Below, in pieces: positions 52,826 through 63,700 of a DNA stretch of 64,000 nucleotides; within the stretch, counting starts at the first letter, position 1; each line of letters starts with the position of its first letter. A program made the translations under genes and the position numbers. Below the pieces are notes generated by a model that ran no database searches, was not told the origin of the DNA, and worked only from the letters and a program-made list of their open reading frames with translations. The stretch is taken from positions 2,003,110 through 2,067,109 of the forward strand of contig BFEA01000170.1 of NCBI GenBank assembly GCA_003427395.1. Reading direction: 5' to 3'. This DNA is from Chara braunii (lineage: Eukaryota; Streptophyta; Charophyceae; Charales; Characeae).

Positions 52826-55800
52826 ATGAGACCGTTATCCATGGATGAACTTTTGGAAGCTTTGAAAGGAATGGAGGATGAGAAGACCCCAGGGCTGGAT
52901 TCTTTCCCTAAGGAATTCTGGCTCCAATATTGGCACATCTTTCAAGGGGGTATAGAGATCTATGTTAATGCAGTCCAGAAAAAAGGGACCTTTGGGGGCT
53001 TGATAAGTCAAGGCGTAACCACATTGATGTATAAAAAAGGAGAAAAAAAAAATATTCGAAACTATCGGGCAATTACACTTTTTCCCCTCCCATACAAGAT
53101 GGTCTCCAAAGCCCTTACCAACCGGCTGCTGCCACACATGAACCATCTTATCTTCCAGGATCAAACTGGGTTCATGCCGCACAAAAACATACAGGATAAC
53201 GTCCTTTTAGTAAACGAAATAAGGTATGCTAGACAACATCACAAGGAAGCCGCTGTTCTGTTTATAGACTTTGAGAAAGCATATGACCACGTGGATTGGG
53301 ACTTCCTGGATTGTTGCCTACACAAGATGAACTTCGGGAACCAGTTCAGAGAGTGGGTATCCATCATGCACAGATCAGCGGCCACAAACATTTTGATTAA
53401 TGGNCNCCNCTCCCCGCCGTTCCCACTACAGAGATCTGTTAGGCAAGGGGACCCAGTGGCCCCCCTCCTCTTCGTGCTAGTCATGGAGGCCTTGGCTGCA
53501 ATGATCAGAAATAACCCAACCATTGAACGCATTGACATCCCCGAATTGCCCTTCCACATGGTGTGTGTGACATCCCTGTTTGCGGACGATCTCACGGTCC
53601 TTATTAAAGCCTCCGCGGCGTCTCTTCAAGCGCTGACTGACACTATCCCACACATTCGCGGTGACCGCAGATACGAAAGTCAATTGGGGAACAAAAACGG
53701 AAGGATGGTGGCTTGCCCCACAAAACTCTCAGAATTCTCAGCCACCACAACTCCCGCCGGTTAACTGGCGCTCGAGGGAAGAAGCAATCAAAATCCTGGG
53801 GATCCGCCTAACGGCAATGGGCCCCCCAAGCGACCACGGCCAGACTTTGGTACAAATCGCACTTCAAAGGTTGGCTAAGTGGGATGACCTCCATACATCG
53901 CTGGTGGGGAGAGCCCTAGCCATAAACAACGCTATGTTGTCCACTATCTGGTACAAAACGGCCTCTTGGGGAATCCCAAAAAAACACCTTGTGCATCTCC
54001 AAGCAGCTCTGTCAGCATTCTTATGGAGAAATGATCATAAGCTCACAAAATGCCTGAAGAGAGTGGCCTGGAAATACGTCACCCAGCCGAAGAAGATTGG
54101 CGGGTTGGGCATCTTAGATCCTAAAGATGAAATCAAAGCCCTTATTTTCAAAGTAATCGTTTGCCTATTACTCGCAAATGATCTCCCATGGCTGCCATTA
54201 GCATATGTACAGTTGGCCAATTTGGCCCCTCCCTCCCACCCAGAAGCCCCGGTCCACCCTCTTCAATGGCTAACAAACAAAGAATGGTCTGTGCCGGGCC
54301 CTCCACGCCACAAGAACGATGGTACACCGCGCAACAGTGTGAGACGGGACCTTAAACACGACCCGTTGTGGTCTGAGATGATACTCCTGTGGAGGGAGAT
54401 GGGCCCGGCCAAGAAGCAGCCCCCTCTGCGGTGGCAGGAGATATGGAGACAGCCACTGTTTGGCAACCCTGGAATACGTGATGAGAGGGATTCGCCACTC
54501 TCCCTGACGACCAACTCCCATTGGCTGACATGGGTGAGGAATGGCCTCTTTTGCATTGGTGACATCTGGGATGCCCAGAACACCGCATGGAAGACAGTGC
54601 AACAACTACAGCCGAACCTCAAACATATCAGAAAAAAACAGGAAAAACTGGACGTTATTCATAGGGCGGTCCCGCCCGCAAGGGTGGCTGTGCTACAGGA
54701 GGGCCCAACGGTTTGCAGCCAAGATTGGGTAACAAAGACCAACCCGAACCCCATCCCCATGACCGTCTTCAGGGTGGCCCAACGTACAGAATACGAAGCA
54801 CACCTCNATGCATATGAACCGGACGTCCCGGGGGCACGATGGGCTGCCTTGAAAAGGGACCCCGCATTAGACGGCGTATGTCCTGTTGGAGAATTGTCTA
54901 GGGTAAGGGTGGTAGGGGACGATGATAAGGGTTACTTTGTCTATGAGATGGCTACCCCGGTGGAAGCGCTCGCCTTTGACCCGGATGAGTGGGCCTGGAA
55001 AGGCCGGGAACCTACCCCAATCTGGCAATATACCGTGCATGGGGGTTATAAACAGGCGCACAAACCACTGGACTCCACCCCGGTGGTCCAATCCAGATGG
55101 AGAAGGGACTCATTACTGCAAGAAGGGGAGCTACAGCATATTCCCTGGACCACATACGCTCATATAATGCCGACGTCGTATAGGGCGCTACAGTGGCAGA
55201 TTATACATCGCTGCCTCCCAACACCGGATTGGATAACTTCACGCACTAATCTCGAACAGGCGGAAGTCATATCACCTATATGCTCCCACTGTGGAGTCGG
55301 TACACAGCGTAAACGGGCAGACCTGGAACACTGCCTGCTGTCGTGCCCAATGGCAGTGCTGGTTTGGCAATGGTGGGACGCTATGTGGAGGGAGCTTACA
55401 GGCTCATCTTTCCCATGGAATATTGGCCTCATCCTACTGGGGAAGAAAAGAAGCCTCCCTGCCATCTGGACACCCTTCCAGCAAAACCTCTTCAAGTACA
55501 TGAGACTTGCCATCACTTTTGGCCTCCACCAAGCAAAGGCAGAGCTTCTCGAGGTCATAAGAGCAAACACGATGAAAGCTAGTAAAATTTTAAAAGACAA
55601 AGTGGGTGTGGCCCCAGACCATGACAACAGACAGAGTCTCATAAAGGCCTTTACAGCAAAATGGATTGACCCGAACTATAAAATGGCTGAAGTCCACAAC
55701 GATGGTAGGATTACATGGAAAAACTGGGCGGCACAGGACCACCTATGGACATACAGACCACCGCAGTCCTTCTCGACGCCGTTACCGGGTCACCACAATG

Positions 55801-55955
55801 TTGTGACAATAGGAGCACGCCCAACCCTGGGAGAACACTCTCAGATCGTGGAGGATGAGCTCTGCCCAGTCCGGTCCCCAGGGCTACCCCCTCCTCCCCT
55901 GCCATCCAGCCCCCCCCCCAACTACCCCGGCGCCGCCCCCTCCGCTCCCCTTTGA
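52826..55955 (+). pseudogene. LINE copy B ORF2, RT to zf-RVT
   Basis: 5'-truncated: no endonuclease. The first frame (52826-53764) has MEDEKTPGLDSFPKEFW, RNYRAITLFPLPYKM, DQTGFMPHKNIQDNVLLVNE, FIDFEKAYDHVDWDFL, RQGDPVAPLLF and SLFADDLTVLIKA. After one frameshift near 53655, the second (to 55955) has VNWGTKTEGWWLAPQ, GRALAINNAMLSTIWYK, GGLGILDPKDE, IWRQPLFGN, YFVYEMATPVEALAFDPDEW, LQWQIIHRCLPTPDWI, CSHCGVGTQRKRADLEHCLL and a Pro-rich end. Ns at 53404-53410 and 54807. Both catalytic Asp sites are intact. The long open second frame marks it as the youngest LINE here. Confidence 0.9.
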
Positions 55956-56049
55956 CGCCCCCCCCTTAACACCGCAACCTCCGATCGATCCTTATACCCC
56001 TACATACCCCCAGCTGATTAACTGAGCCACTCCTCTTGGATACGGCATC

Positions 56050-56375
56050 CCAAATGGACTCGGATGATGAGTGCATCCAACAAGTCTGCATGGAGCCTCC
56101 CGGAACAGGGGCCGGGAGAACTACATCTCAACACAGGGCTGAGCCATACGCTCATGACAAGTGGGAATGATTCACCATTCATGGGAGGAGAACGCGAGCC
56201 CGGCCAGAAGAACCTCAAGGATAACAAAGGAGAAAGCTGCTTCTGTGGATGTGCAGTGTGGATGTCCCACATGGACTCGGATGATGAGTGCATCGAACAA
56301 GGCTGCATGGAGCCTGTCCCACACGGACTTGGATGATGAGTGCATCGAACAAGGCTGCACGGAGCTTCTCGGTAC
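56050..56375. repeat. 52-bp repeats in LINE copy B 3' UTR
   Basis: Units of TGGACTCGGATGATGAGTGC, then ATC.AACAAG.CTGCA.GGAGC, at 56050, 56270 and 56322; the last two are directly tandem. Confidence 0.88.
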
Positions 56376-56864
56376 AGGGGCCGGGAGAACTACATCTCAG
56401 CAAGACGAGCCATCAGGAACAGGGAGGGAGAATGTTGCGTCTGCGGAAGAGCAGTACTACAAAGTGGTAGCTATACTACAGCGGGAAGGATCACAGAGAC
56501 TAGAGAGGAAGCTAAGAAGCGTTGTATAGGATACTAAAGATTAAAGTTAGATATAGGATGCCAGGCAGGCAAATAGCTCATACTGCTGTGTAGAGGTACC
56601 CATCAAGGCTCGCTAACGGAACAATGCTCAGACAAACAGTTAGAGAGAACAGACCATGTCGAGTTCACAGACACAGACATAGCATCAGGCTAATAGGGGC
56701 TGCAAAATAAGGGCTGGGTTAATAGATAAGGGGCGCTCCAAAAAGGGAACGGCGATCTTTGCAGCATCATGGGATGACAAAGCCCCAGGATCAATCGAAA
56801 ACAATCACAGCACAGGAAAACAACAACAAAAAAAAAAACCAAAAAAAAAAAAAAGAAGAAGAAG

Positions 56865-56968
56865 ATTTGGAAAGATACAGAGAGGATTAGCATGGCCCCT
56901 GCACAAGGATGACACACAGATCTTTTTTTTTTTTTTTTGGAATCATAAATTGGCAAATGGTCCAAATT
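56865..56968 (+). pseudogene. U6 snRNA retrosequence
   Basis: TTGGAAAGATACAGAGAGGA, TTAGCATGGCCCCTGC and CAAGGATGACAC match the conserved U6 core (ACAGAGA box and GCAUGGCCCCUGC region) with three or four changes. TGGCAAATGGTCCAAATT at 56951-56968 matches the U6 3' end. A 28-bp T-rich insert (56923-56950) separates the parts, and the U6 5' stem-loop is missing. It sits between the LINE 3' region and the terminal poly(A), so it was copied by the LINE machinery. Confidence 0.88.
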
Positions 56969-57035
56969 AAGAAGAAAAAAAAAAAAAAAACACCATATAC
57001 CAGTGTCCAGTCCACGATAGATCGTTGGTCTTCTT

Positions 57036-57553
57036 CTTCCCAACTTACAACGTTAAATCGTATAGGTGATACCGACGAGATCCAACTGGTTTGTTTGATG
57101 TACCTATTGGAAGTCGGAGGACCCATTGTACCTGCCTAACCCAAAAGGGACCTAGTGATAGGAAGCACTTACAATCTCATCAGTAATCGGGAAGGGGTCT
57201 ATGCATCTGCACAACACATATTTCATTCTACGACATAGCGACAACTCTCGCCCCCTTTTCCAGGTGTATGAGCCCCGTGTGGCCTTTCCCAAATCACCTC
57301 AACTCGTAGATGTGATTGTCGCTTTCTACTTTGTCCCCCTTAACGTCACTATTGTTGTTAGGCCCCAATTTCTGGTCATCCCTTCTCCCTTTCCTCCCCC
57401 TTTTCCCTCCTACTTTCTCCAGCTGTGTGACCCCCGTAAAGCCAACCCCAAATCACTTCTCCTCGTATATGTGATCACCCTCTTGTGTATCTGGTTTTCT
57501 CCCGCGCTCACTTGCCACTTTCCGCCTCCACATCCCTTCTGGCCTTCACCTCT

Positions 57554-57555
<2 letters not shown>
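57036..57555. other. Unassigned, with a diverged tandem repeat
   Basis: GAGCCCCGTGTGGCC.TTCCC, AAATCACCTCAACTCGTAGA and TGTGAT (57268-57320) recur in diverged form near 57425-57480. Pyrimidine-rich. No gene. Confidence 0.5.
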
Positions 57556-57587
<32 letters not shown>

Positions 57588-57920
57588 AGTAAGGCCCCAT
57601 GTGCAATGCCTCTATCCTGGTGGTGGTAAGAGAACCACCGGGATTGAGGCTTTGCCTGGGCCGCTCCATCTATTGGTGGGGAGCATCACCTGCTGGAAAC
57701 CGGGTCCAGCGTCCCTTAGATACATCTTTCAAAACAGTACATCATTGAAAGTGACGCCATTTTGCTGGAAACCGGGTCCAGCGTCCCATATGCACTTCTA
57801 CTCTTCCAAGCAAAAACTGCAGCAGGGTCAGGAATCGAGGGGAGCACTGGGGGGCACCAGTGGGGTCCACCTCCATCTCCTGACCCCTGCCGTCCACCGG
57901 CTATCCTCACGGCGCCTATT
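57556..57920 (-). mobile_element. Multi-hairpin SINE, full-length copy
   Basis: Minus-strand counterpart of 8697-9084, with all five hairpins in the same order and poly(A) as T at 57556-57585. Differences in the first hairpin keep pairing (CTGG with CCAG here, CCGG with CCGG in the other copy). Confidence 0.82.
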
Positions 57921-58964
57921 ATGTTAAGCTAGAGTGAACTTAAACTGAATTTAAACTGAATTAAACTGAAGCAATTTGCAGAAAACAGGATTAACAGAGT
58001 TCTCACAGCATTTTGTCTCAATTTAGCTAATCAGCCATTCTGACTACAGCAAACATCCCCATCACTTCACAGGGAGACGCCCATCTGCTGATCCTGACTT
58101 TTTTGGCTCGATGGAAGGTGCCGCCCTTGTGCTGGAGACCGGGTCCAGCGTCCCATATCAAAAACCATCAAACCATCACTACCTTGCCTATCCTACAGTT
58201 GGGCCGAGGATCTGAGGGAGGTAGAGTCTGCGAGTGATTGTGGGCCCAGCAGCTAGCTCAACATCTGCTCCTGAGACAAGTAGAAGCCTACCTCCCACCT
58301 ATACTCAACGTGGAACAAGTGAGTAAGCCTGCGAGATTTCGACAGAGCGCCGGCCCGAATACTTTTACAAGGGTATTTGTGGGCATTCTTGCATCTCGCT
58401 GAAGATGCATTTTTGATAATATGTGAGAGAGTGTCTCATCTTTGTCCGACCATAACCAACTCTTAGGCGTTGGGAATGACAGACGCATTTGATCTGATTA
58501 GAGAGTGTGTGGGCATGCACTTTGAGGGCACACATGAGTTTCAGGGAACCGTCTGCTTGTGTTCATGAGATCAGCACCCACGCCCAGTAATGTGAACTAG
58601 AAAAGGGTCGTGAGGTGGCTACAATAGCGCACGCAGAATGCATTTGCATTTGAGACTGGCGTTTGATAGTCGGGATTAGGACTTAGTCATTGAACTATTA
58701 AATTGCCTAAGACGGCACTAGAGGCCGCGTTGTGTGAAGTATGTGAGCCCTTGGTTTGACCGTATTTTGGTTCACAGTAAAAGCCGCAGGAGGCACTATA
58801 AAGGTCGGGGTGAGTAAGGTGTAGCAAGTAAATGAATATATAAATATAAGAATTCACTTCAAATAAAAGACAATTAAAATGAGATTTTTTAGCATAATAA
58901 AATATATTTTTTGGAAATTATTAATCTGTTTCCTCCTGGCAGGCGTGCTTTTGATGTTTGTTTT
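57921..58964. other. Unassigned sequence
   Basis: One solo first SINE hairpin at 58131-58158. Otherwise no gene or family recognised. Confidence 0.45.
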
Positions 58965-59090
58965 GTGTATTTTTGTCGTTCGTTGTTTCACAAAGTGCGC
59001 TTTCTTAGTTCGTAGATATGTGACAATACATTGTCACAAATCTAGGAGCTAAAAGAGTGCGCTTTGCGAAACAAACGATAAAAATTACAC
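58965..59090. mobile_element. Fold-back element, 126 bp
   Basis: Near-perfect inverted repeat: GTGTATTTTTGTCGTTCGTT ... AACAAACGATAAAAATTACAC, with AAAGTGCGCTTTCTTAG paired to CTAAAAGAGTGCGCTTT and the centre at GTGACAATACATTGTCAC. No target duplication is clear. Confidence 0.82.
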
Positions 59091-59152
59091 AGGAGAGACA
59101 TGAAGACCACACCGAAGACGATATATGTAGCACGTGCGTCGCTATGTATTCC

Positions 59153-59384
59153 TGTTGGGACCACCGTAACTACGTAGTGAACCATTATATAGTTACGCAC
59201 GTCCCAACAAAGTATGAACCACTACAATTGAGCATTCGTCCTTCAAAAAAAGAAAAAAAAAAAGAACCACTACAGTTGCATGTCATACAAAGGCTGTAAT
59301 TGTGCGAGGAGCAGTGTAACTATAGTGGTCCCAGCATAATTATAGTTTAGTCTGAACCACTATAGTTACACACTGGTCCCAACA
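59153..59384. mobile_element. MITE family with TGTTGGGACCA ends
   Basis: TGTTGGGACCACCGTAACTA at 59153 and the inverted TGTTGGGACCAGTG..TAACTATAGTGG at 59384 bound 232 bp. Two further inverted ends lie inside (complement of 59190-59209, and 59314-59329 against 59357-59372, exact 16 bp). Another end is at 59648-59677. It is probably several nested or partial copies. Confidence 0.6.
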
Positions 59385-59402
59385 GAGCATGGACCACCAG
59401 AG

Positions 59403-59618
59403 TTAAACCACCGGTATACCCTGGACCTGAGGCGCTGCACTGCGCGCCACGCTTTTCCGAACTGCAAGCTGCGCACTTTTCTCTTTTTTCAAGTTTTTTC
59501 AAGTTTTTTGGCTAGGGCCGCCAGCCATTGTGGTCGGGTAGGCCCGAGGGATGCGATTTTCGGAGTCGGTGACAAACAAATCTCCACAAGGCTGGGGCCG
59601 TGTACTAGAGAGGTTTAA
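59403..59618. mobile_element. TTAA-flanked MITE, copy 2
   Basis: TTAA at 59403-59406 and 59615-59618. The right end carries AAGGCTGGGGCCGTGTACTAG, as in 51038-51212; the left end (GGTATACCCTGGACC) is a poorer match to the inverted terminus. Confidence 0.5.
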
Positions 59619-59729
59619 CGCATCATAGAAATAGAAAGGCTGTGTTGCTGCTGGGACCAGTGTAACTATAATGGTCCACACTCTTTTGCTCCCTATTGCA
59701 AGTTTAAACTTAAAACCAGTATGATGCTG

Positions 59730-59885
59730 TTTTTTTTTGTTTTTTGTTTTTTTGAGAAAATTCTGGCCGCGTCAACAGATGGGAGTGACGGCAAGAGCAT
59801 GCACTCCTGCCCTTGTCTTGCAGGGGGCTCCAGTCTACTATTGGTGGGGAGGTATCACCTGCTGGAAAGCGGGTCCAGCGTCTTA
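59730..59885 (-). mobile_element. Multi-hairpin SINE, variant third hairpin
   Basis: A T-rich tail, then a GCAAGA...TCTTGC stem (59791-59822), CTACTATTGGTGGGGAG and CTGGAAAGCGGGTCCAGCG. The third hairpin differs from the types at 8697 and 45024. Confidence 0.72.
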
Positions 59886-60051
59886 TAATCTCATAGTATG
59901 TTGGCAGCTCCATCTTGGGCTTGACAAAAACAGTGCTGAAACCTGCATCCAAATTCCCATCCAGAGAAACTTAAGATTGTGTTTTCACTGGTTAACAAAT
60001 TTTTCTTTGAGAAAGTGCTGTTTATGAAAAAAAAAAAAAAAAAAAAAAAAA

Positions 60052-60546
60052 NNNNNNNNNNNNNNNNNNNNNNNNNNNNNNNNNNNNNNNNNNNNNNNNN
60101 NNNNNNNNNNNNNNNNNNNNNNNNNNNNNNNNNNNNNNNNNNNNNNNNNNNNNNNNNNNNNNNNNNNNNNNNNNNNNNNNNNNNNNNNNNNNNNNNNNNN
60201 NNNNNNNNNNNNNNNNNNNNNNNNNNNNNNNNNNNNNNNNNNNNNNNNNNNNNNNNNNNNNNNNNNNNNNNNNNNNNNNNNNNNNNNNNNNNNNNNNNNN
60301 NNNNNNNNNNNNNNNNNNNNNNNNNNNNNNNNNNNNNNNNNNNNNNNNNNNNNNNNNNNNNNNNNNNNNNNNNNNNNNNNNNNNNNNNNNNNNNNNNNNN
60401 NNNNNNNNNNNNNNNNNNNNNNNNNNNNNNNNNNNNNNNNNNNNNNNNNNNNNNNNNNNNNNNNNNNNNNNNNNNNNNNNNNNNNNNNNNNNNNNNNNNN
60501 NNNNNNNNNNNNNNNNNNNNNNNNNNNNNNNNNNNNNNNNNNNNNN
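60052..60546. other. Assembly gap, 495 N
   Basis: A continuous N run bordered on the left by a 25-base A run. Sequence unknown. Confidence 1.
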
Positions 60547-61142
60547 ACAACCTCGTTCCCCAACTCACAGATGCCACTTGCACCCAAGGACCACCATGCG
60601 CCCCATCCAGCATACAGCAGCGCAGCTCGGCTATGGCTGCCTGCTCCTTCCAGCTCGCCCGTGAGCGCGTGAGCCTGGCAGGCGATAGCGCAGCAGCGCT
60701 TGCGCACAAAGCAGCCAGTGCCCGAATGTCCAATACGGAGGCAGGCCCTTTGATATATGGAAGTGGCCTGCCTGCGGCTGCGCTGGGTCTTTCCCAAGAA
60801 GCTTCCGGTAGGCCCCGGTAGGCCCCGGTAGGCTGAGGCCCAGTCCAATACGAATCAGGCCCAGGGTCTGTGGTGGTTACTTGTGCCCAACTGCCATCGG
60901 CCTGTGTTTGGCCCATACCCGGTATCCAGCCCAGGGCCTGCCTTCCATACATGCAAACAGGCGGCCTGGGCCTAGGTGCTCTCAACCAACTGGCGCTGCG
61001 CAACTGCCTGAATTTTCCTCAGTTGCATGGTGTCCGAAATAGGGGCCCTCAGGCCCTTGTCGAGTGACAGGGCCAAAAAGGGGCTCATCAAGGCCTTGGC
61101 CTCGCATCCCTCCTCCATAACTTCGATAGTCCTGTGAAAAGT
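60547..61142. other. GC-rich unassigned sequence
   Basis: Rich in GGCCTG and GCCCAG, with three GTAGGCCCCG units near 60808-60832. A minus-strand frame crosses it but is open only because of the N run. No gene supported. Confidence 0.5.
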
Positions 61143-62373
61143 TTAGTCTTCATTAATCTGGCGCTTTCCTTTCCGCAGAGACTTCTCGTATTGAGTTACA
61201 GCTTGAGGAGCGGTCTGCATGAGTTCCTCTCTGGTAAACCATCGGTCCTCCTTGGGATCAGTGTGATGCCGAAACCGAACTCGATACTGCAGCTTCGGTT
61301 TAGGAGGACGTCCTCTGCCTGTTGGTCTTGAAACTGGCAGTTCTCTGTGGTCCACGATGTCATCAATGTCCACCTCTCCGTCCATGGTTGGGGGCAGCAT
61401 TGAGCGACGAGAAGGAAACTGGTCGGTTTCTTTAAAAGGTGCAAGCTTGGAGGCGTGAAAGACGGGATAAGTACGGAGGTGACCAGGCACCCGGATTACA
61501 TAGGAAGGCCCATCCGGATCAGTCCCAACAATATCTAAGACCTCCGATCGTCCAAAGTACTGAGGCATGAGCTTGCGGAATATCCCGTGTTCCGTCTTAT
61601 TTCTGAGGACTTAGCCCAAACTCTGTCCCCTACCTGAAATGTAGACAGTCGGCGGTGTTTGTTTTCGGACTCTGTCATTCCCGCTTGTGCCTTCTGCATT
61701 TGTTCCACTGCCTGCTGCATCTTCTGTTCATATCGATAAGCGAATTCTAACGTACCCGGTGCAGCAGTCAGCTGGTTCTTAGGTAATAGAAAATCTAGGG
61801 GCAGTCTAGGTTTGAAAGTCAATGGTAAGCTGTTAGGGCTGACACTGGTAGCGCTGTGCACAACGTTGTTATACAGACTGGCAATGAGAGCAAGCTTCTC
61901 ATTCCAGTCTACCTGATTGGGCTTGGCCATTGGCCTCTGGGCGATTCCCAGAAGTCATCTGCAACTGCGTTCCCTGTTCGGCAGCGGCAACCTTCCACAA
62001 CTCACTGGTGAATCTGACATCCCTGTCACTCACAATTGTCTTAGGCAGACCAAAATCCCGGAGCCAGTTCTCTTTAAACAATCTGATTGCGTATTCGGTC
62101 TTCGTTGTCTCCGACATGGCAATTAACCTAGCGTACTTACTAAATCTATCCACGATAACGAAGATGTGTCTCATTCCGCTCTTGCTTGTAACCGGCGTGT
62201 CCATGAAGTCCATGGACAGGCTCTCACCAGGCCTTTCCGGAATCGGAAGAGGCTTGAGGAGCCCAAGAGGGGCTTGTGTACGGGGCTTGTCTCTCTGACA
62301 GACCTGACAAGTCTCCACGTACAGCTTGGCATCTCTCATCATCGTGGGCCACCAGAACCGCTGCAACAGATTG
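61143..62373 (-). pseudogene. Ty3/gypsy chromovirus integrase to chromodomain
   Basis: Minus-strand 3' part of a Ty3/gypsy pol. 62366-61899: CQVCQRDKPR (end of the HHCC zinc finger, its His half lost), LSMDFMDTPV (first catalytic Asp), GLPKTIVSDRDVRFTSELW (second Asp) and NRPEANGQAQ (catalytic Glu region). 61930-61535, after a frameshift: integrase C-terminal core (NNVVHSATSVSP, FQVGDRVWAKSS). 61568-61143, after another shift: GPSYVIRVPGHLRTYPVFHA, then a chromodomain-like segment (DIDDIVDHRELPV, YRVRFRHHTDPKEDRWFTRE). Upstream it is truncated at 62373 by a T run and composite cluster 5. RT, RNase H and LTRs are absent. Confidence 0.87.
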
Positions 62374-62399
62374 ACTTTTTTTTTTTTTTTATTTTTTAT

Positions 62400-63700
62400 T
62401 ATTAATTGTAGTAAGCTATGCTATATCAACAATTCTGGTCTCCTAATCCTATAGCAACTTCTAGCCCTCCCTGTACCAGGACATTGTAAAACAGAGACAA
62501 TACCAACCTAACCAATGTCACCCATAGCTGATCTCTCCTCGCCACCGAGCAGCCCCCCCCGGTTCGCTAGTGGATTGCCTTCCTCCCTGGGCAACCCCCA
62601 GTCTACAAGGCCTCACACTCCTGCCTTTGCATGTTACAAGGCAACACCCCAGCTCCTGCCAGCGTCGTTCTGGCGTCGTCAAAACAGGGGTACAGAAAAG
62701 AACAACTCTGCAGATATCGGCCCGGGTTCGACCATCCCTGAAATCCTATATCCCAGATGTGGAAGAAAACTCGATCCTGCCCAAAAATTTCAGAACACCA
62801 GAAAGCTTAATATAACATTGATGAGATAATGATACTAATGATGATGATGATATTGATGAAGATGGTTATGCTTTTTTTTTTTAGAATTCTAAAGAAATTG
62901 ACTGCACCACCCTTATAAAATCCAAAGGATTGTGAATACTATGCTATATTCCGGCTTCCTAATCCGAGAGCAACTCCTAGCCCTCCCTATACTGGGACAC
63001 CACTACTCAAAGACAGTACCAACCAAAACAACATCAACCATAGCTGACCTATTCTCGCCCCCGAGACTATACCCCGACCCCAAAGGGTGTCAAGGCGGCC
63101 CCCCCGATTCGCCACTGGATTGCCTTCCTCCCTCGGCAAACCCCAGATCTCTCTACAAGGCCTCACGCTCCTGTCGTGGCAGGTTACAGGGTAACACCCA
63201 GCCAACGTCGTTCTGGCATCGACAAGTTGAAAGCATAGAACATAGCAACCCTATTGATGTCAGTCCAGGTGCAACCATCTCTGAAGTTTAAGATCCTAAT
63301 AAAGAAGAAGACCCGATGCTGCTCTAGCTCTGAGAACCCCAGAAAGCTGAAAATAACATGATTGGTCCAAGAAGCTTCCAATAGTCACCGCGCAGAGAAA
63401 AATTCCCCCTATACCGCCACCGTTGTCCCACGTTGCCACCGCCAAGGAGATTCACCTCGGCCCCAACCTGGAACAGATCCCCTCCCTCCCCCCTCCGCCA
63501 AGGCAGCCAATTCCCGCCTAAAGGGTGCCTTCGCCCTCCCCTTTGTCCCTATCTGCCCCCGCCGGGGTTGAAGGCGACCAACTCTCTCACCCCGGCCCCA
63601 AACAAGGACACACCACAAATCTGCCCCACCCCCGACAGAGCAGCCACCTCCCACCTTGCAGCGCCCCTGTAGAGTAAGGCTCCCCAACGCCCCCCCACCC
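62400..63700 (+). repeat. Composite repeat cluster 5 (P, P, Q)
   Basis: P modules (62405-62815 and 62935-63360) have CTATATCAACAATTCTGG-type starts, CCCCCCGGTTCGC, ACAAGGCCTCAC and GTTACA.GG.AACACC, each ending before GAT-type repeats or a junction. Q (63430-63690) ends CCACCTTGCAGCGCCCCTG, TAGAGTAAGGCTCC. Same orientation as the other four clusters. Confidence 0.8.

Larger units (their letters stand above)
52830..56990 (+). mobile_element. L1-type LINE, copy B, 5'-truncated with U6 tail
   Basis: Starts inside the RT domain (DELLEALKGMEDEKTPGLD), runs through ORF2, a 3' UTR with 52-bp repeats and an internal A-rich stretch (56819-56863), then U6 snRNA sequence (56865-56968) and a terminal poly(A). 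The target bases ACCAT border it on the right and a similar ATCCAT on the left. The empty-site paralogue at 52191-52330 confirms both ends. ORF2 has only one frameshift, so the insertion is fairly recent. Confidence 0.82.

Noticed and set aside
59891-61003. 370-codon frames on both strands near 60 kb
   Set aside because: They are open only because 495 Ns translate as X.
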